A stretch of DNA of 64,000 nt. It comes from Stenotrophomonas sp. NA06056. GTDB lineage: Bacteria; Pseudomonadota; Gammaproteobacteria; Xanthomonadales; Xanthomonadaceae. The notes below the pieces were generated by a model, which was given only the letters and a program-made list of their open reading frames with translations, did no database searches and was not told the DNA's origin. Numbering within the stretch: position 1 is the first letter of the stretch; each line of letters opens with the position of its first letter. The translations under genes were made by a program, and so were the position numbers. Shown piece by piece: positions 43,350 through 54,100 of this stretch. The stretch spans positions 2,418,001 to 2,482,000 of the forward strand of contig NZ_CP054931.1 in NCBI RefSeq assembly GCF_013364355.1. The letters are read 5' to 3'.

Positions 43350-43655
43350 TCAGGCCGGATCTGCGTCCAGCGGCAGCACGCTGCTGACGCGCTCGCGCAA
43401 TTCCTTGCCTGGCTTGAAATGAGGGACATGCTTGCCCGGCAGGGCAACCGATTCGCCGGTCTTCGGGTTGCGACCCAGGCGCGGCGGACGGTAGTGCAGC
43501 GAAAAACTGCCAAAGCCGCGGATCTCGATGCGATCGCCGGCCGACAGTGAGCCCCCCATCATTTCCAGCAATGACTTGACCGCCAGATCGACATCATCGG
43601 CCTTCAGGTGCGCCTGACGGCGCGCAAGGATTTCGATCAGTTCGGATTTGGTCAT
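43350..43655 (-). CDS. ihfB: integration host factor beta subunit
   Basis: This is a 101-residue HU/IHF protein with the DNA-binding arms and the [30 protein letters not shown] pattern of IhfB (split by turns). It bends DNA sharply at specific sites and aids recombination, transcription and packaging. It follows rpsA with a strong hairpin (43690-43713) between them, an order that is widely conserved. Normal length. Confidence 0.95.
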
Positions 43656-43689
43656 TACCGGCTCACATCAGGGGCATCTCAGCCTGAAA

Positions 43690-43713
43690 CGGCCCGGGCA
43701 AGAGCCCGGGCCG
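43690..43713. terminator. GC hairpin between rpsA and ihfB
   Basis: CGGCCCGGGC-AAGA-GCCCGGGCCG is a perfect hairpin; the T-run after it is weak, so it may reduce rather than stop read-through. Confidence 0.55.
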
Positions 43714-43745
43714 TCCAGGAAACAACAAACAGCGTAAGGCCGATA

Positions 43746-45431
43746 TTACTCGGACTTGTTGCCGTTCAGCTGTGCACGCAGCAGCGCGCCCAGCTGGGTG
43801 GTGCCGCTGGATGCCGACGAAGACTGGTATTCCTCCAGCACTTCGCGCATTTCCGCGTCGTCCTTGGCCTTGATCGACAGCTGCAGGGTACGACCCTTGC
43901 GATCCATGCCCACGAACTTGGCTTCAACCTTGTCGCCAACCTTCAGGTGCTGGGTCGCGTCGTCAACACGCTCGTTGGCGATGTCGCGAGCTGCAACATA
44001 GCCTTCGATGCCGTCGGACAGCTCGATGATCGCGCCCTTGGCGTCGACTTCCTTCACCACGCCTTCGACCTTGGAGCCCTTCGGATTGGTCGCCATGTAC
44101 TGGCCGAACGGATCCTGCTCCAGCTGCTTGACGCCCAGCGAAATGCGCTCGCGCTCCGGATCGACGGCCAGGACGACTGCGTCCAGGTTGTCGCCCTTCT
44201 TGAAGTTGCGAACGATGTCTTCGCCAGTGGTCGCCCAGCTGATGTCGGACAGGTGAACCAGGCCGTCGATGCCGCCGTCCAGGCCGATGAAGATGCCGAA
44301 GTCGGTGATCGACTTGATCTGGCCCGACACCTTGTCACCCTTCTTGTGGGTGGCAGCGAAGGTTTCCCACGGATTGGCGGCAACCTGCTTCATGCCCAGC
44401 GAGATGCGGCGACGCTCCTCGTCGACGTCCAGGACCATGACTTCAACTTCGTCACCGACCTGCACAACCTTGGACGGGTTGACGTTCTTGTTGGTCCAAT
44501 CCATCTCGGAAACGTGCACCAGGCCTTCGACGCCCGGCTCGATTTCGACGAATGCGCCGTAATCGGTGACGTTGGAGACCTTGCCGAACACGCGGCTGTT
44601 GGCCGGGTAACGACGGGCGATGTTATCCCACGGATCTTCGCCCAGCTGCTTCAGGCCCAGCGAAACGCGGTTGCGCTCGCGGTCGAACTTCAGCACGCGC
44701 ACGTCCAGCTCGTCGCCGACGTTCACGACTTCGGACGGATGGCGCACGCGCTTCCATGCCATGTCGGTGATGTGCAGCAGGCCGTCGATACCGCCCAGGT
44801 CCACGAATGCGCCGTAATCGGTCAGGTTCTTGACGACACCCTTCAGGATCGCGCCTTCCTGCAGCTTGTCCATCAGCTGCTCGCGCTCTTCCGAGTGCTC
44901 GCTTTCGACGACAGCGCGGCGCGAGACCACGACGTTGTTGCGCTTGCGGTCAAGCTTGATGAGCTTGAATTCCAGCTCCTTGCCTTCCAGGTAGGCCGGA
45001 TCGCGCACGGGGCGCACATCGACCAGGGAACCCGGCAGGAAGGCGCGGACATCCTTGATGTCCACGGTGAAACCACCCTTGACCTTGCCGCTGATGCGGC
45101 CGGTGATGGTTTCGTTCTTTTCCAACGCTTCTTCCAGCTCGTCCCACACCATCGCGCGCTTGGCCTTCTCGCGCGACAGGACGGTTTCACCGAAGCCGTT
45201 CTCGATCGAGTCGAGGGCGACCTTGACGATGTCGCCTTCGGCAACATCGATTTCGCCAGCGTCGTTACGGAACTGTTCGATCGGCACGATGCCTTCCGAC
45301 TTCAGCCCGGCGTTGATCACCACGACGTCGCCGCGGACTTCAACAACGGTACCGCTGACGATGGCGCCCGGCTTCAGCTTGGCCAGGTTGGCCTGGCTGG
45401 CTTCAAACAGTTCGGCAAATGATTCGGTCAT
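43746..45431 (-). CDS. rpsA: 30S ribosomal protein S1
   Basis: This is a 561-residue S1 with six S1 RNA-binding repeats (first [35 protein letters not shown], others with recurring '[18 protein letters not shown]' pattern). It unwinds and docks mRNA on the 30S. ATG 45431 (MTESFAEL) was chosen because the longer frame from 45548 lacks conservation. cmk-rpsA-ihfB order is widespread. The 200-bp leader between cmk and rpsA, with possible promoter and autoregulatory structure, could not be resolved further. Confidence 0.97.
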   Translation of the reverse strand: MTESFAELFEASQANLAKLKPGAIVSGTVVEVRGDVVVINAGLKSEGIVPIEQFRNDAGEIDVAEGDIVKVALDSIENGFGETVLSREKAKRAMVWDELEEALEKNETITGRISGKVKGGFTVDIKDVRAFLPGSLVDVRPVRDPAYLEGKELEFKLIKLDRKRNNVVVSRRAVVESEHSEEREQLMDKLQEGAILKGVVKNLTDYGAFVDLGGIDGLLHITDMAWKRVRHPSEVVNVGDELDVRVLKFDRERNRVSLGLKQLGEDPWDNIARRYPANSRVFGKVSNVTDYGAFVEIEPGVEGLVHVSEMDWTNKNVNPSKVVQVGDEVEVMVLDVDEERRRISLGMKQVAANPWETFAATHKKGDKVSGQIKSITDFGIFIGLDGGIDGLVHLSDISWATTGEDIVRNFKKGDNLDAVVLAVDPERERISLGVKQLEQDPFGQYMATNPKGSKVEGVVKEVDAKGAIIELSDGIEGYVAARDIANERVDDATQHLKVGDKVEAKFVGMDRKGRTLQLSIKAKDDAEMREVLEEYQSSSASSGTTQLGALLRAQLNGNKSE

Positions 45432-45632
45432 TAGATTTACTCTGTTGGACACATGGGTCGGTTGGCTTCCCTTCAGGGAATGGCTACCGCCCGCCTGTTG
45501 GTCGACCCCGGAATTGCAGGTCGTGTGTGGAAGTAGGAAAACCGCCACGCATCATTGCGCGACGGAGCTTTTACAGCACTGCAAATGCGCGACCCCTGCC
45601 GATGCTGCTGGCAGAGCTCCCGCGCGAACGGA

Positions 45633-46310
45633 TCAGGCAGCCGGAACCGGAAGCAGATCCATCACTCTGGCAACGACATCTTCGATGCCGATGCCTGTGG
45701 TGTCGATGAGGACAGCATCGTCTGCCGGCTTCAGGGGCGCCACGGTACGCTGAGCATCACGGGCGTCGCGGGCCATGATCTCGCGCAGGAGGTCATCAAA
45801 GCTAACAGAAACCCCCTTGTCTTTCAACTGCTTATGCCGGCGCTCGGCGCGCTCCTCGGCACTGGCGGTCAGAAAGACCTTGTAAGGGGCGTCCGGGAAG
45901 ATGACGGTCCCCATGTCGCGGCCATCGGCGACCAGCCCCGGCTCCATCCTGAATGCGCGCTGGCGCTCTTTCAGAGCGGCCCGGACTTCGGGAATGGCGG
46001 CAATTGCCGACGCCAGCGCCCCGGTGGTCTCCAGCCGCAGCTCGTCGGTGGCATCGGTGCCATTGACCAGGACCCGCATGGCATCGCCCTGCTCGACGAA
46101 CTGGACATGGGTATCGAAGGTGCAGCGCACCAGCGCGGAGGCATCGGAGGTGTCGATGTCGGCCCAGCTGGCCGCCACGCCGACGGCGCGGTACAGGGCG
46201 CCCGAATCCAGGTAGTGCCAGCCCAACCGGCGCGCCACGATGCGGCTGATGGTACCCTTGCCGGCCCCTGACGGGCCGTCGATGGTCAGGACGGGAACGA
46301 GTGGATTCAT
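45633..46310 (-). CDS. cmk: cytidylate kinase
   Basis: This is a 225-residue Cmk with the P-loop [10 protein letters not shown] at 11-20 and [20 protein letters not shown] in the NMP-binding part. It phosphorylates CMP and dCMP and recycles cytidine nucleotides. It is the first gene of the minus-strand run cmk-rpsA-ihfB-lapA-lapB-wecA-like-dehydratase-galU. The divergent rpmJ gene starts 198 bases away. Confidence 0.96.
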   Translation of the reverse strand: MNPLVPVLTIDGPSGAGKGTISRIVARRLGWHYLDSGALYRAVGVAASWADIDTSDASALVRCTFDTHVQFVEQGDAMRVLVNGTDATDELRLETTGALASAIAAIPEVRAALKERQRAFRMEPGLVADGRDMGTVIFPDAPYKVFLTASAEERAERRHKQLKDKGVSVSFDDLLREIMARDARDAQRTVAPLKPADDAVLIDTTGIGIEDVVARVMDLLPVPAA

Positions 46311-46385
46311 GGGGGTCCTTGCGGGTGTGAAGGGGGCATTCTAGCCCCTGCCAGACCCCCCGTAACGGGCCATTTGTGCAACCAC

Positions 46386-46415
46386 TTGAAACCATGGGGA
46401 AAAGCCCGGTAGAAT
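46386..46415 (+). promoter_or_regulatory. sigma-70 promoter of rpmJ
   Basis: TTGAAA (46386-46391), an 18-bp spacer and TAGAAT (46410-46415) lie about 90 bases before the L36 gene. Confidence 0.6.
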
Positions 46416-46507
46416 GGCGGGCTTGAACGAGCGTCAACTGCCGATTGTCTTTCGCATATCGCGGCCACGCTCCACCCGAACAACTACTGTTTACGCCGAG
46501 GTATGCC

Positions 46508-46633
46508 ATGAAAGTTCTGTCCTCCCTGAAGTCGGCGAAGGCCCGTCACCGTGACTGCAAGGTCGTGCGTCGTCGTGGCAAGATCTTCGTCATCTGCAAG
46601 TCGAACCCGCGTTTCAAGGCGCGTCAGCGCTGA
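46508..46633 (+). CDS. rpmJ: 50S ribosomal protein L36, C- (type B) form
   Basis: This is a 41-residue L36 ([20 protein letters not shown]...). Compared with zinc-bearing L36, only Cys17 and Cys30 remain of the four ligand positions, so it is the zinc-independent paralog that replaces the C+ form under zinc limitation in many bacteria. Whether this organism also has a C+ copy cannot be told from the window. No Zur box is obvious before its promoter. The ATG at 46508 lies after TATGCC; the frame upstream is not conserved. A terminator follows. Confidence 0.93.
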   Translation: MKVLSSLKSAKARHRDCKVVRRRGKIFVICKSNPRFKARQR

Positions 46634-46685
46634 GCCCAACGGTCCTTGTGACCGCGGCTGGCCCCACGCGGGGCCGACCCGATGC

Positions 46686-46712
46686 AAAAAGCCGCCTTCG
46701 GGCGGTTTTTTG
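46686..46712 (+). terminator. rpmJ intrinsic terminator
   Basis: AAAAAGCCGCC-TTCG-GGCGGTTTTTT (written as stem and loop) gives a stable hairpin with a T-run. Confidence 0.85.
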
Positions 46713-46779
46713 TTTATGCGGTTTTTTCCTGCCGTTTTTGCTGTAATCGCTGTTCTTGACCACTGGGGAGTAGATCGAG

Positions 46780-47109
46780 ATGACGCGTTACCTGTGCACC
46801 CTGGCCGTACTGGCCACCCTGGCTGCCGCCACTCCGGCGCTGGCCGATACCCTGCTTGTCGACCGCGCCCGTGAAAAGCCGGCCGGCGCCCTGCCCGTCC
46901 GCGGCCAGAGCATGCAGCAGGTGCAGTCCCAGTTCGGCGCGCCGGCAGAGCAGCTGCAGCCGCGCGGCGGGCAGAAACGGCAATGGCCGACCATCCACCG
47001 CTGGGTGTACCCGCAGTTCACCGTCTACTTCGAGAAGCAGAAGGTGATCGACGTGGTGGCAAACCAGGCGGATCCGAACGAAATCGGCCCCAAGCCGCCG
47101 ATCCGTTGA
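46780..47109 (+). CDS. small exported BamE/OmlA-like protein
   Basis: This is a 109-residue protein. Residues 1-22 are a signal peptide (ATPALA then DT), so it is periplasmic. The mature part fits the BamE/SmpA pattern: GQSMQQVQSQFGAPAEQLQ, then W..IHRWVYPQFTVYFEKQKVIDVV. The fold is found in outer-membrane assembly and other small periplasmic proteins. It is not the canonical BamE, since it lacks the lipobox and is shorter. No partner is adjacent except agmatine genes. The function is unknown. Confidence 0.75.
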   Translation: MTRYLCTLAVLATLAAATPALADTLLVDRAREKPAGALPVRGQSMQQVQSQFGAPAEQLQPRGGQKRQWPTIHRWVYPQFTVYFEKQKVIDVVANQADPNEIGPKPPIR

Positions 47110-47148
47110 CCCCCATGCCCGCCACCGGCGGGCGCGTGTAGCGAGACC

Positions 47149-48186
47149 ATGAACCAGACCCTTCGTTTTCCTGCCGAATGGGAAGCCCAGAGCGGCGTCC
47201 TGATTGCCTGGCCCACCGCCGACACCGACTGGGCTGACCGCCTGGGCCAGGTGGAAGAGACCTACATCGCCCTGGTTGCGGCGATCACCCGCTTCCAGCC
47301 GGTGCTGATCTGCGTGGCCGACGATGACGTGGAGACCTACGCCGAAATGCGGCTGCGCTCCAATCGCATCGACATGGACAAGGTCCACTTCACCACCGCT
47401 GCGTACGACGATACCTGGCTGCGTGATTCGGGCCCGATCACCCTGCGCCGCGCTGATGGCAGCTTCCAGCTGCTGGACTTCCGCTTCACCGGCTGGGGCG
47501 GCAAGTTCGATGCCACCCTCGATGACCAGCTGGTCGGCGTGCTCGACCAGGCCGGCGTGTTCAACAACGCGGCGGTGCGCAGCATTCCGTTCGCGCTGGA
47601 AGGCGGCGGCATCGAGACCGATGGCGAAGGCACCCTGCTGACCACCTGGAAGTGCCTGCACGAGCGTCATCCCGACCGTGACCGCGACAGCCTCAGCGCC
47701 GACCTGGCGGACTGGCTGCAGCAGGAGCGCGTGCTCTGGCTGGATCACGGCTACCTGGAAGGCGACGACACCGACGCCCATATCGACACCCTCGCCCGCT
47801 TCGCTTCGGCCGACAGCATCGTCTACCAGGCCTGCGACGACGAGAGCGACTCGCACTACGCCGAGCTGCAGGCGATGGGCGCCGAACTGGCCGCACTGCG
47901 CACGCGTGATGGGCAGCCCTACCGCCTGTTCCCGCTGCCGTGGGCAAAGCCGGTGATCGATGAAGGCCGCCGCCTGGCTGCGTCCTACGCCAATTACCTG
48001 ATCGTCAACGGCGCGGTGCTGATGCCAGCCTATGGCGACCCGGCCGACGACCTCGCCCGCGACGTGCTGGCACAGGCCCACCCGGGCCGCGAGATCGTGC
48101 AGGTGCCCTGCCGCTCGCTGATCTGGCAGAACGGCAGCCTGCACTGCATCACCATGCAGCTGCCGGCCGGGCTGTTGAAAGCCTGA
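47149..48186 (+). CDS. aguA: agmatine deiminase
   Basis: This is a 345-residue agmatine deiminase of the guanidino-modifying family. It has the WLRDSGP substrate motif near residue 85, the 'DFRFTGWGGKF' segment and the C-terminal GSLHCITMQLP with the catalytic Cys near residue 337. It releases ammonia from agmatine to form N-carbamoylputrescine. The next gene, aguB, finishes the step to putrescine, so the two form a two-gene pathway separated by an SMAG dimer. The ATG at 47149 was chosen since it directly precedes NQTLRFPAEW. Confidence 0.95.
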   Translation: MNQTLRFPAEWEAQSGVLIAWPTADTDWADRLGQVEETYIALVAAITRFQPVLICVADDDVETYAEMRLRSNRIDMDKVHFTTAAYDDTWLRDSGPITLRRADGSFQLLDFRFTGWGGKFDATLDDQLVGVLDQAGVFNNAAVRSIPFALEGGGIETDGEGTLLTTWKCLHERHPDRDRDSLSADLADWLQQERVLWLDHGYLEGDDTDAHIDTLARFASADSIVYQACDDESDSHYAELQAMGAELAALRTRDGQPYRLFPLPWAKPVIDEGRRLAASYANYLIVNGAVLMPAYGDPADDLARDVLAQAHPGREIVQVPCRSLIWQNGSLHCITMQLPAGLLKA

Positions 48187-48192
48187 GAAGGG

Positions 48193-48268
48193 GTAGTGCC
48201 GGCCGCTGGCCGGCAACCAGGCACTGCCTGATGGATTGACGGGGTTGCCGGCCAGCGGCCGGCACTAC
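48193..48268. repeat. inverted SMAG dimer between aguA and aguB
   Basis: GTAG with TGCCGGCC-GCT-GGCCGGCA at 48193-48215 and the inverse copy with CTAC at 48246-48268. Confidence 0.88.
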
Positions 48269-48349
48269 CGTTCAACCATTCAGCGCGCGACACGCTGCCG
48301 TGCCGCATCCGCGTTAACATGCGGGTTTTCCCCCGCAGGATCGCCCCGC

Positions 48350-49237
48350 ATGAACTCGCGCAGCCCCCTTACCGTCGCCCTGATCCAGGAGCGCAACCAC
48401 GGTGATGCCGCCGCCAACCTGGCGGTGATCGAAGCGCGTGTTGCCGACGCGGCGGCACAGGGCGCGAAGCTGGTGCTGCTGCAGGAACTGCACAACGGTG
48501 CCTACTTCTGCCAGCACGAATCGGTCGATGAATTCGACCTTGCCGAGCCGATCCCGGGCCCGAGCACCGAGCGCCTGGGCGCACTGGCGAAGAAGCACGG
48601 CGTGGTGCTGGTCGGCTCGCTGTTCGAGCGCCGCGCTGCCGGCCTGTACCACAACACCGCCGTGGTCTTCGAGAAGGACGGTACGTTGCTGGGCAAGTAC
48701 CGCAAGATGCACATTCCGGATGACCCGGGCTTCTACGAGAAGTTCTACTTCACGCCGGGCGACATCGGCTTCAAGCCGATCGACACCTCGGTCGGCCGCC
48801 TTGGCGTACTGGTGTGCTGGGACCAGTGGTACCCGGAAGCGGCGCGCCTGATGGCGCTGGCCGGTGCTGAACTGCTGCTCTACCCCACCGCGATCGGCTG
48901 GGACCCGGATGACGTGCAGGACGAGAAGACCCGCCAGCGCGACGCCTGGGTGCTGAGCCACCGTGGACACGCCGTGGCCAACGGCGTGCCGGTGCTCAGC
49001 TGCAACCGCGTGGGCCATGAAGCGTCGCCGCTGGGCGCCTCGGGCATCCAGTTCTGGGGCAACAGCCACGTGCTGGGCCCACAGGGCGAGTTCCTGGCCG
49101 AGGCCGGCACCGAGGCGACCATCCTGATGTGCGAGGTTGACCTGCAGCGCAGCGAGCACGTGCGCCGCATCTGGCCGTTCCTGCGCGATCGTCGCATCGA
49201 CGCTTATGGCGATCTGCTCAAGCGCTACATCGACTGA
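48350..49237 (+). CDS. aguB: N-carbamoylputrescine amidase
   Basis: This is a 295-residue nitrilase-family amidase. The catalytic triad is Glu in LQELHNG, Lys in KYRKMHIPDD and Cys in LVCWDQWYPEA, as in the family. It hydrolyses N-carbamoylputrescine to putrescine. The start at ATG 48350 has AGGA upstream; the longer frame starting at 48236 reads through the REP dimer and is rejected. It follows aguA by a 160-bp gap. Confidence 0.94.
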   Translation: MNSRSPLTVALIQERNHGDAAANLAVIEARVADAAAQGAKLVLLQELHNGAYFCQHESVDEFDLAEPIPGPSTERLGALAKKHGVVLVGSLFERRAAGLYHNTAVVFEKDGTLLGKYRKMHIPDDPGFYEKFYFTPGDIGFKPIDTSVGRLGVLVCWDQWYPEAARLMALAGAELLLYPTAIGWDPDDVQDEKTRQRDAWVLSHRGHAVANGVPVLSCNRVGHEASPLGASGIQFWGNSHVLGPQGEFLAEAGTEATILMCEVDLQRSEHVRRIWPFLRDRRIDAYGDLLKRYID

Positions 49238-49251
49238 CCTGGAGCCCGCGC

Positions 49252-49782
49252 ATGGCCGTACTCATCCGTGATGCCGGCCCGGCCGACATCGCTGCGATCA
49301 CCGCGATCTACGCGGTGGAAGTGACCGACTTCGTCAACACCTACGAGTACGACATTCCCGACCAGGCCGAGATGCTGCGCCGCATGCGCGACATCATCGA
49401 CCGCGGCTTCCCTTACCTGGTGGCCGAGGTCGACGGCCAGGTTGCCGGCTATGCATATGCCAACACCTACCGCACGCGCATCGCCTACCAGTGGACCGTT
49501 GAGAACTCGGTCTATGTCGATGCACGCTTCCAGGGCCGAGGCGTCGGCAAGGGCCTGCTGCAGGCGCTGATCGATGCCTGCACCGCACACGGCTTCCGAC
49601 AGATGATCGCGGTGATCGGCGAGCCGACCAATACCGCGTCCATCAAGCTGCACGAACGCTTCGGCTTCCAGCTGGTAGGCGTGTTCCGCGGCCTCGGCCG
49701 CAAGCACGGCCGTTGGCTGGACACCGTACAGATGCAGCGCGCGCTCGGCGACGGCGCCGATTCCGCCCCTTCCAATGAATGA
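49252..49782 (+). CDS. GNAT acetyltransferase, phosphinothricin-acetyltransferase-like
   Basis: This is a 176-residue GNAT protein (IRDAGPADIAAITAIYAVEV...). Motif A GRGVGKGLLQALIDA near residue 95 and the pattern VYVDARFQGRGVGK match the PAT/MddA family, which acetylates phosphinothricin, methionine sulfoximine or related amino acids. The natural substrate is not certain. Its stop overlaps the start of the TraB/GumN gene by eight bases. It lies 14 bases after aguB and may be co-transcribed with the putrescine genes. Confidence 0.88.
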   Translation: MAVLIRDAGPADIAAITAIYAVEVTDFVNTYEYDIPDQAEMLRRMRDIIDRGFPYLVAEVDGQVAGYAYANTYRTRIAYQWTVENSVYVDARFQGRGVGKGLLQALIDACTAHGFRQMIAVIGEPTNTASIKLHERFGFQLVGVFRGLGRKHGRWLDTVQMQRALGDGADSAPSNE

Positions 49783-51007
49783 TTCCATGACCGAAACCCT
49801 TCCCGAAACCGGCGACGATCTGTTTGCCGGCCAGCCCGTGCGCATCGTCGAACGCGACGGCGTGCGCTACACCCTGCTGGGCACCGCCCACGTCTCCCAT
49901 GCCAGCGTCGAGGCGGTGGAAAAAGCCATCGACAGCGGACGATTCGACGCAGTGGCCGTCGAGCTTGACCCGCAGCGCCTGCAGGCACTGAGCGACCCGG
50001 ACACGCTGGCCAAGCTGGACCTGGTGGAAGTGATCCGCAAGGGTCGCGTCGCGTTGTTCGCGGCCAACCTCGCGTTGTCGGCCTACCAGCGCCGACTGGC
50101 CGAACAGCTGGGCATCGAGCCGGGCGCCGAACTGAAGCGTGCGGTGGACCTGGCGCGCGAGCGCAACCTGCCGGTGCACCTGATCGACCGCGAAGTCGGG
50201 CTGACGTTCCGGCGTGCTTCGCAGCGGCTGGGCTTCTTCGGCAAGCTGAAGCTGGTGGCCGGGCTTGGCGCCGGCCTGTTCTCGTCCGAGGATGTCGGCG
50301 AAGACGAGATCGAGAAGCTGAAGCAGGGCGACATGCTGGAATCGAGCTTCGGCGAGTTCGCCAGCGAGAACCCGGCCCTGTACGAAACGATCATCGGCGA
50401 GCGCGACCGCTACATGGCCACGCGCCTGCGTGAAGCGCATGATCCGCAGCAGCGCGAAGTGCTGGCGGTGGTCGGCGCCGGTCACCTGGCCGGCCTGGCG
50501 CGTTACCTGGAAACCGATACCGAGGCGCCTGCGCCGTTGCGCGAGCAGCTGGAAGCGGTGCCGAAGAAGCGCAACATCCCGTGGTTCACCTTGGCGATCC
50601 TGGTCATCGTGGCGACCGGCATTGGCGTCGGCTTCTATCGTGGTGGACTGGGCGTGGGCACCGAACTTCTGGCGACCTGGGCGATGTATACCGGCGGCCT
50701 GGCTGGCCTGGGCTGTCTGGTCGCCGGCAGCCATCCGCTGAGCATCCTCACCGCGATCGCGGTGGCGCCGTTCAAGCCGTTCCGCCTGAGCATCCCCACC
50801 GGTGCGTTCTCGGCACTGGTGGAGGCGCGCCTGCGCAAGCCGACCTACGACGATTTCCTCAAGCTGCGTGACGATGCACAGTCGTTGAAGGGCTGGTACC
50901 GCAATCGCGTCACCCGCGTGGTGCTGACCTTCATGCTGACCAACCTCGGCAGCGGGCTGGGTCTGTGGCTGACCGCAGGAAAGGTGTGGAGCAAGGTGGC
51001 GAGCTGA
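49775..51007 (+). CDS. TraB/GumN-family protein
   Basis: This is a 410-residue protein of the TraB/PrgY/GumN family (COG1916). The N-terminal part has LLGTAHVSHASVEAVEKAI with GT-H, and GxGHLAGL (VVGAGHLAG) near residue 233 is the second family signature. The C-terminal third has about four transmembrane helices (FTLAILVIVATGIGVGFY and others). Eukaryotic and bacterial members are proposed metalloproteases or pheromone inhibitors; no activity is shown here. It overlaps the GNAT gene (start at 49775; 49787 is an alternative start). Confidence 0.85.
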   Translation: MNDSMTETLPETGDDLFAGQPVRIVERDGVRYTLLGTAHVSHASVEAVEKAIDSGRFDAVAVELDPQRLQALSDPDTLAKLDLVEVIRKGRVALFAANLALSAYQRRLAEQLGIEPGAELKRAVDLARERNLPVHLIDREVGLTFRRASQRLGFFGKLKLVAGLGAGLFSSEDVGEDEIEKLKQGDMLESSFGEFASENPALYETIIGERDRYMATRLREAHDPQQREVLAVVGAGHLAGLARYLETDTEAPAPLREQLEAVPKKRNIPWFTLAILVIVATGIGVGFYRGGLGVGTELLATWAMYTGGLAGLGCLVAGSHPLSILTAIAVAPFKPFRLSIPTGAFSALVEARLRKPTYDDFLKLRDDAQSLKGWYRNRVTRVVLTFMLTNLGSGLGLWLTAGKVWSKVAS

Positions 51008-51038
51008 TGGTTGCGCCGGGCGTGGCCCGACGCTACCG

Positions 51039-51062
51039 GTAGGTGCCAACCTTGGTTGGCAC
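51039..51062 (+). repeat. SMAG-like palindrome
   Basis: GTAG with GTGCCAACC-TT-GGTTGGCAC (51039-51062), after the TraB/GumN gene. Confidence 0.7.
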
Positions 51063-51092
51063 GGCATTTACACCGATGCGGCAATGAAAAAA

Positions 51093-51128
51093 TGGGGGAG
51101 ACCGCCCCACTACGACCGGTCTCCCCCA
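51093..51128 (-). terminator. terminator of the RND operon
   Basis: TGGGGGAGACCG (51093-51104) pairs with CGGTCTCCCCCA (51117-51128). On the minus strand it is followed by TTTTTTC, so it terminates the efflux operon ending at 51176. Confidence 0.85.
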
Positions 51129-51175
51129 CACCACAACACTCATTTTCGCGCCCGTCAGCCGAGCATGGCGCGGCT

Positions 51176-54100
51176 CTACAGAAGCTCCTGCCCCACCGCC
51201 GCAGTCACATCGCGGCCACGAGCGCGCTGGATCAGCCGCACCACGGCGTTGCGCAGGTCATCGAGCACCGCGTAGATCGTCGGCAGAAACAGCAGGCTGA
51301 CCACGGTCGAGAACGCCAGGCCACCGGCAATCGCGCGTGCCATCGGCGAGTACTCCGGCCCGTTGCCGAACATCTGCGTATCGGTCAGCGAGATCGGCAC
51401 CATCGCCAGGATTGCCGTGCCCATGGTCATCATGATCGGGCGCAGGCGTTCGCGTGAGCCCTCCACCAGCGCCTGGGTACGCCCCATCCCGCCCCGGCGC
51501 AGATTGTTGATGTGCTCGATCATCACGATGCCGTTGTTCACCACCACGCCCATCAGCACCAGGATGCCGATGAAGGACATGATTCCGAACGAGGTGCCAG
51601 TGATCCAGAACAGCCAGAACACGCCGAAGATCGAGAACAGCACGCCGCTCATGATCGCCGCGGGGAACAGCAGCGATTCGAACACCGCCGCCATCACCAC
51701 ATAGATCATGACCAGCGCGATCAGCAGGTTGAACACCATCTGCTGCATCGCCTCGTTGTCATCGCCGTAGTCGCCGCCGTCGAAGGTGAAGCCGTAGCCG
51801 GCCGGGAAGTTCATCGGCTTGAGCACGGCTTCCATGGCCTTGCGGCCGTCCGGCGCGGTGATCTTCTCGGCCAGGTTGGCCTTGATGGTCAGCGTGGTCT
51901 GGCGGTTGGTACGGCCGATCTGGGTCGCCGATGAGCCGACATCGACGCTGACCAGGCTCAACAACGGCACACTGCGGCCATCGCCGGTACGCACGCTGAA
52001 ACCTGCCAGGTCTTCGGGGCTGCTCTGTTCTGCGCCGGCAAAGCGCACCCATACCGGCACTTCGTTGTCACCCCGGCGGAACTCGCGCATCGGCGCACCA
52101 CGCAGGGCCAGACCGACGAAACTGGCAACCTGCTCGGCATTGAATCCGAAGGCCGCTGCGCGCTCGCGGTCGACGTGCACTTTCAGCTCGCCGCCCTTCT
52201 CACCGTTGTCGATGCGCACATCGCGCAGTTCAGTCCGCTGTGCCAGCAGCGGCAGCACTTCCTGGCCGATCTCCTGCAGCATCGCGCTGGAGTCGCCGAC
52301 CAGCTGTACCTGCACGCCCTGGTTGCCACCCCCGCCGCCGCCATCACCGCCCTGGTTGCCGACGAAGTAGTCGGTACGGGCAGACTTCGGCAGGCCCTTG
52401 CGCAGCTCTTCCTGCAGCGCCTTGATGTCCTTGGCGTACTTCTCATCCAGGGTGACCACGGTCGAACTGCCTTCCTGCTCGCTGTACCAGGAGTAGACCT
52501 GCTGCACGTGCAGGCGCTCGCGGTTCTCCTCGACCCAGGCTTCGACGCGCGCCACTTCCTCGGACATCTGCCGGTAGGTGTAGGCGCCCTTCCACATGTA
52601 GCCGATGAAGATGTCCTTGCCGCCGTCGCCACCGAACATGTCGATCTTGGTCAGCTTCATCGGCACCAGGCTGACCAGCACCACCAGCAGGATGCCCAGC
52701 AGGCTCCAGCCACGATGACGCAGCGACCAGTCCAGCAGCTGCGCGTATCGCCGCTGCAGGCGCGCGATCATCCCAGTCTGCGAGTGCACCAGCTTCGGCG
52801 TGGCCATGCGTGCGGACAGCATCGGAATGAGGCTGACCGCCACAAGCCAGGAGGCCAGCAGCGAGACCGAGATGGTGATCGCGATCTGCGCCATGAAGAT
52901 GCTGATGTTGTTGGTTTCGCCGAACAGGTTCGGCACGAACACGATGCAGTGGCACAGGGTGCCGGCGCTGAGTGCGATGGCAACGTTGCGGGTGCCGATG
53001 ATCGAGGCCAACCGTGGCTGGTCCGGCAGCCGCTCACGCTCCTGGTAGATGCTCTCGACCACCACCACGGCGTTGTCGACCAGCATGCCTACCGCCAGCA
53101 GCAGGCCCATCATGGTCAGGATGTTGAGCGTGACGCCGGCGAAGTACATGAAGCCGAGGGTGATGGTGAAACAGATCGGAATGGCCAGGGTCACCATCAG
53201 CGTGGACGGCCAGTGGCGCAGGAAGAAGAACAGCACCGTCACCGACAGGATCAGGCCGACGCCACCTGCCTCGGCCAGCTCAAGCAGGGAGGAGGTCACC
53301 GCCTTGCCCTGGTTGTCGATCACCTTGATCTGCACATCGCGCATCGAGTCCTGCGCACGGATCGCTTCGACCTCGGCAAGCGCGCCACGCGAGACGTCCA
53401 CCAGGTTGGCGCTGCGTTCCTTGTAGATGTCCAGGCCGACGGCAGGATTGCCATCCAGGCGGCGGCCATAGCTCATCCGCGCCGGCTTCAGCCGCACGTC
53501 GGCAATGTCACCCAGGCGCAGTCCCTTGGCATTGATGACCAGATCACGCATTTCCTGCAGGTCGGTGATCTCGCCCACCGGCTGCACGCGCACGCGCTGG
53601 CCGTTGTCATCGATCTGCCCGGCCGAGATCGAGAAGTTCAGCGTGCGCAGGCGATCACTCAGCTCGTTGATGCTCAGGCCGTGCGCGTTGAGGCGGTTCG
53701 GATCGATGGCGATCTCCACCTCGTTCGGCGGCGCGCCCGTGATTTCGACCCGGGCCACGCCCGGAATCCGCTCGATACGCCGCTTGAACTCGCGGTCGAG
53801 CATGTCATAGGCGGTGGTCAGGTCGGTGGTGCTGGCCAGGCGCACCTTCAGCACCGGCTGGTCGCTGCTGGACCACTTGAACACGTTGTAGCGCTGCACA
53901 TCGTCGGGCAGGTCGCTGCGGATCGCATCGATGCGCTCGCGCGCATCGGACGCGGCGATGGCGATATCACGATCCCAGTCGCTGAACTCGATGAAGATCG
54001 ACGCGGCTTCGGACGTGGCCGAGGAGCGCATGCGCTTGATGCCGGTCATCGTCGCCAGCGACTCCTCCACCGGGCGGATGATGGTCCGCTCGACTTCTTC

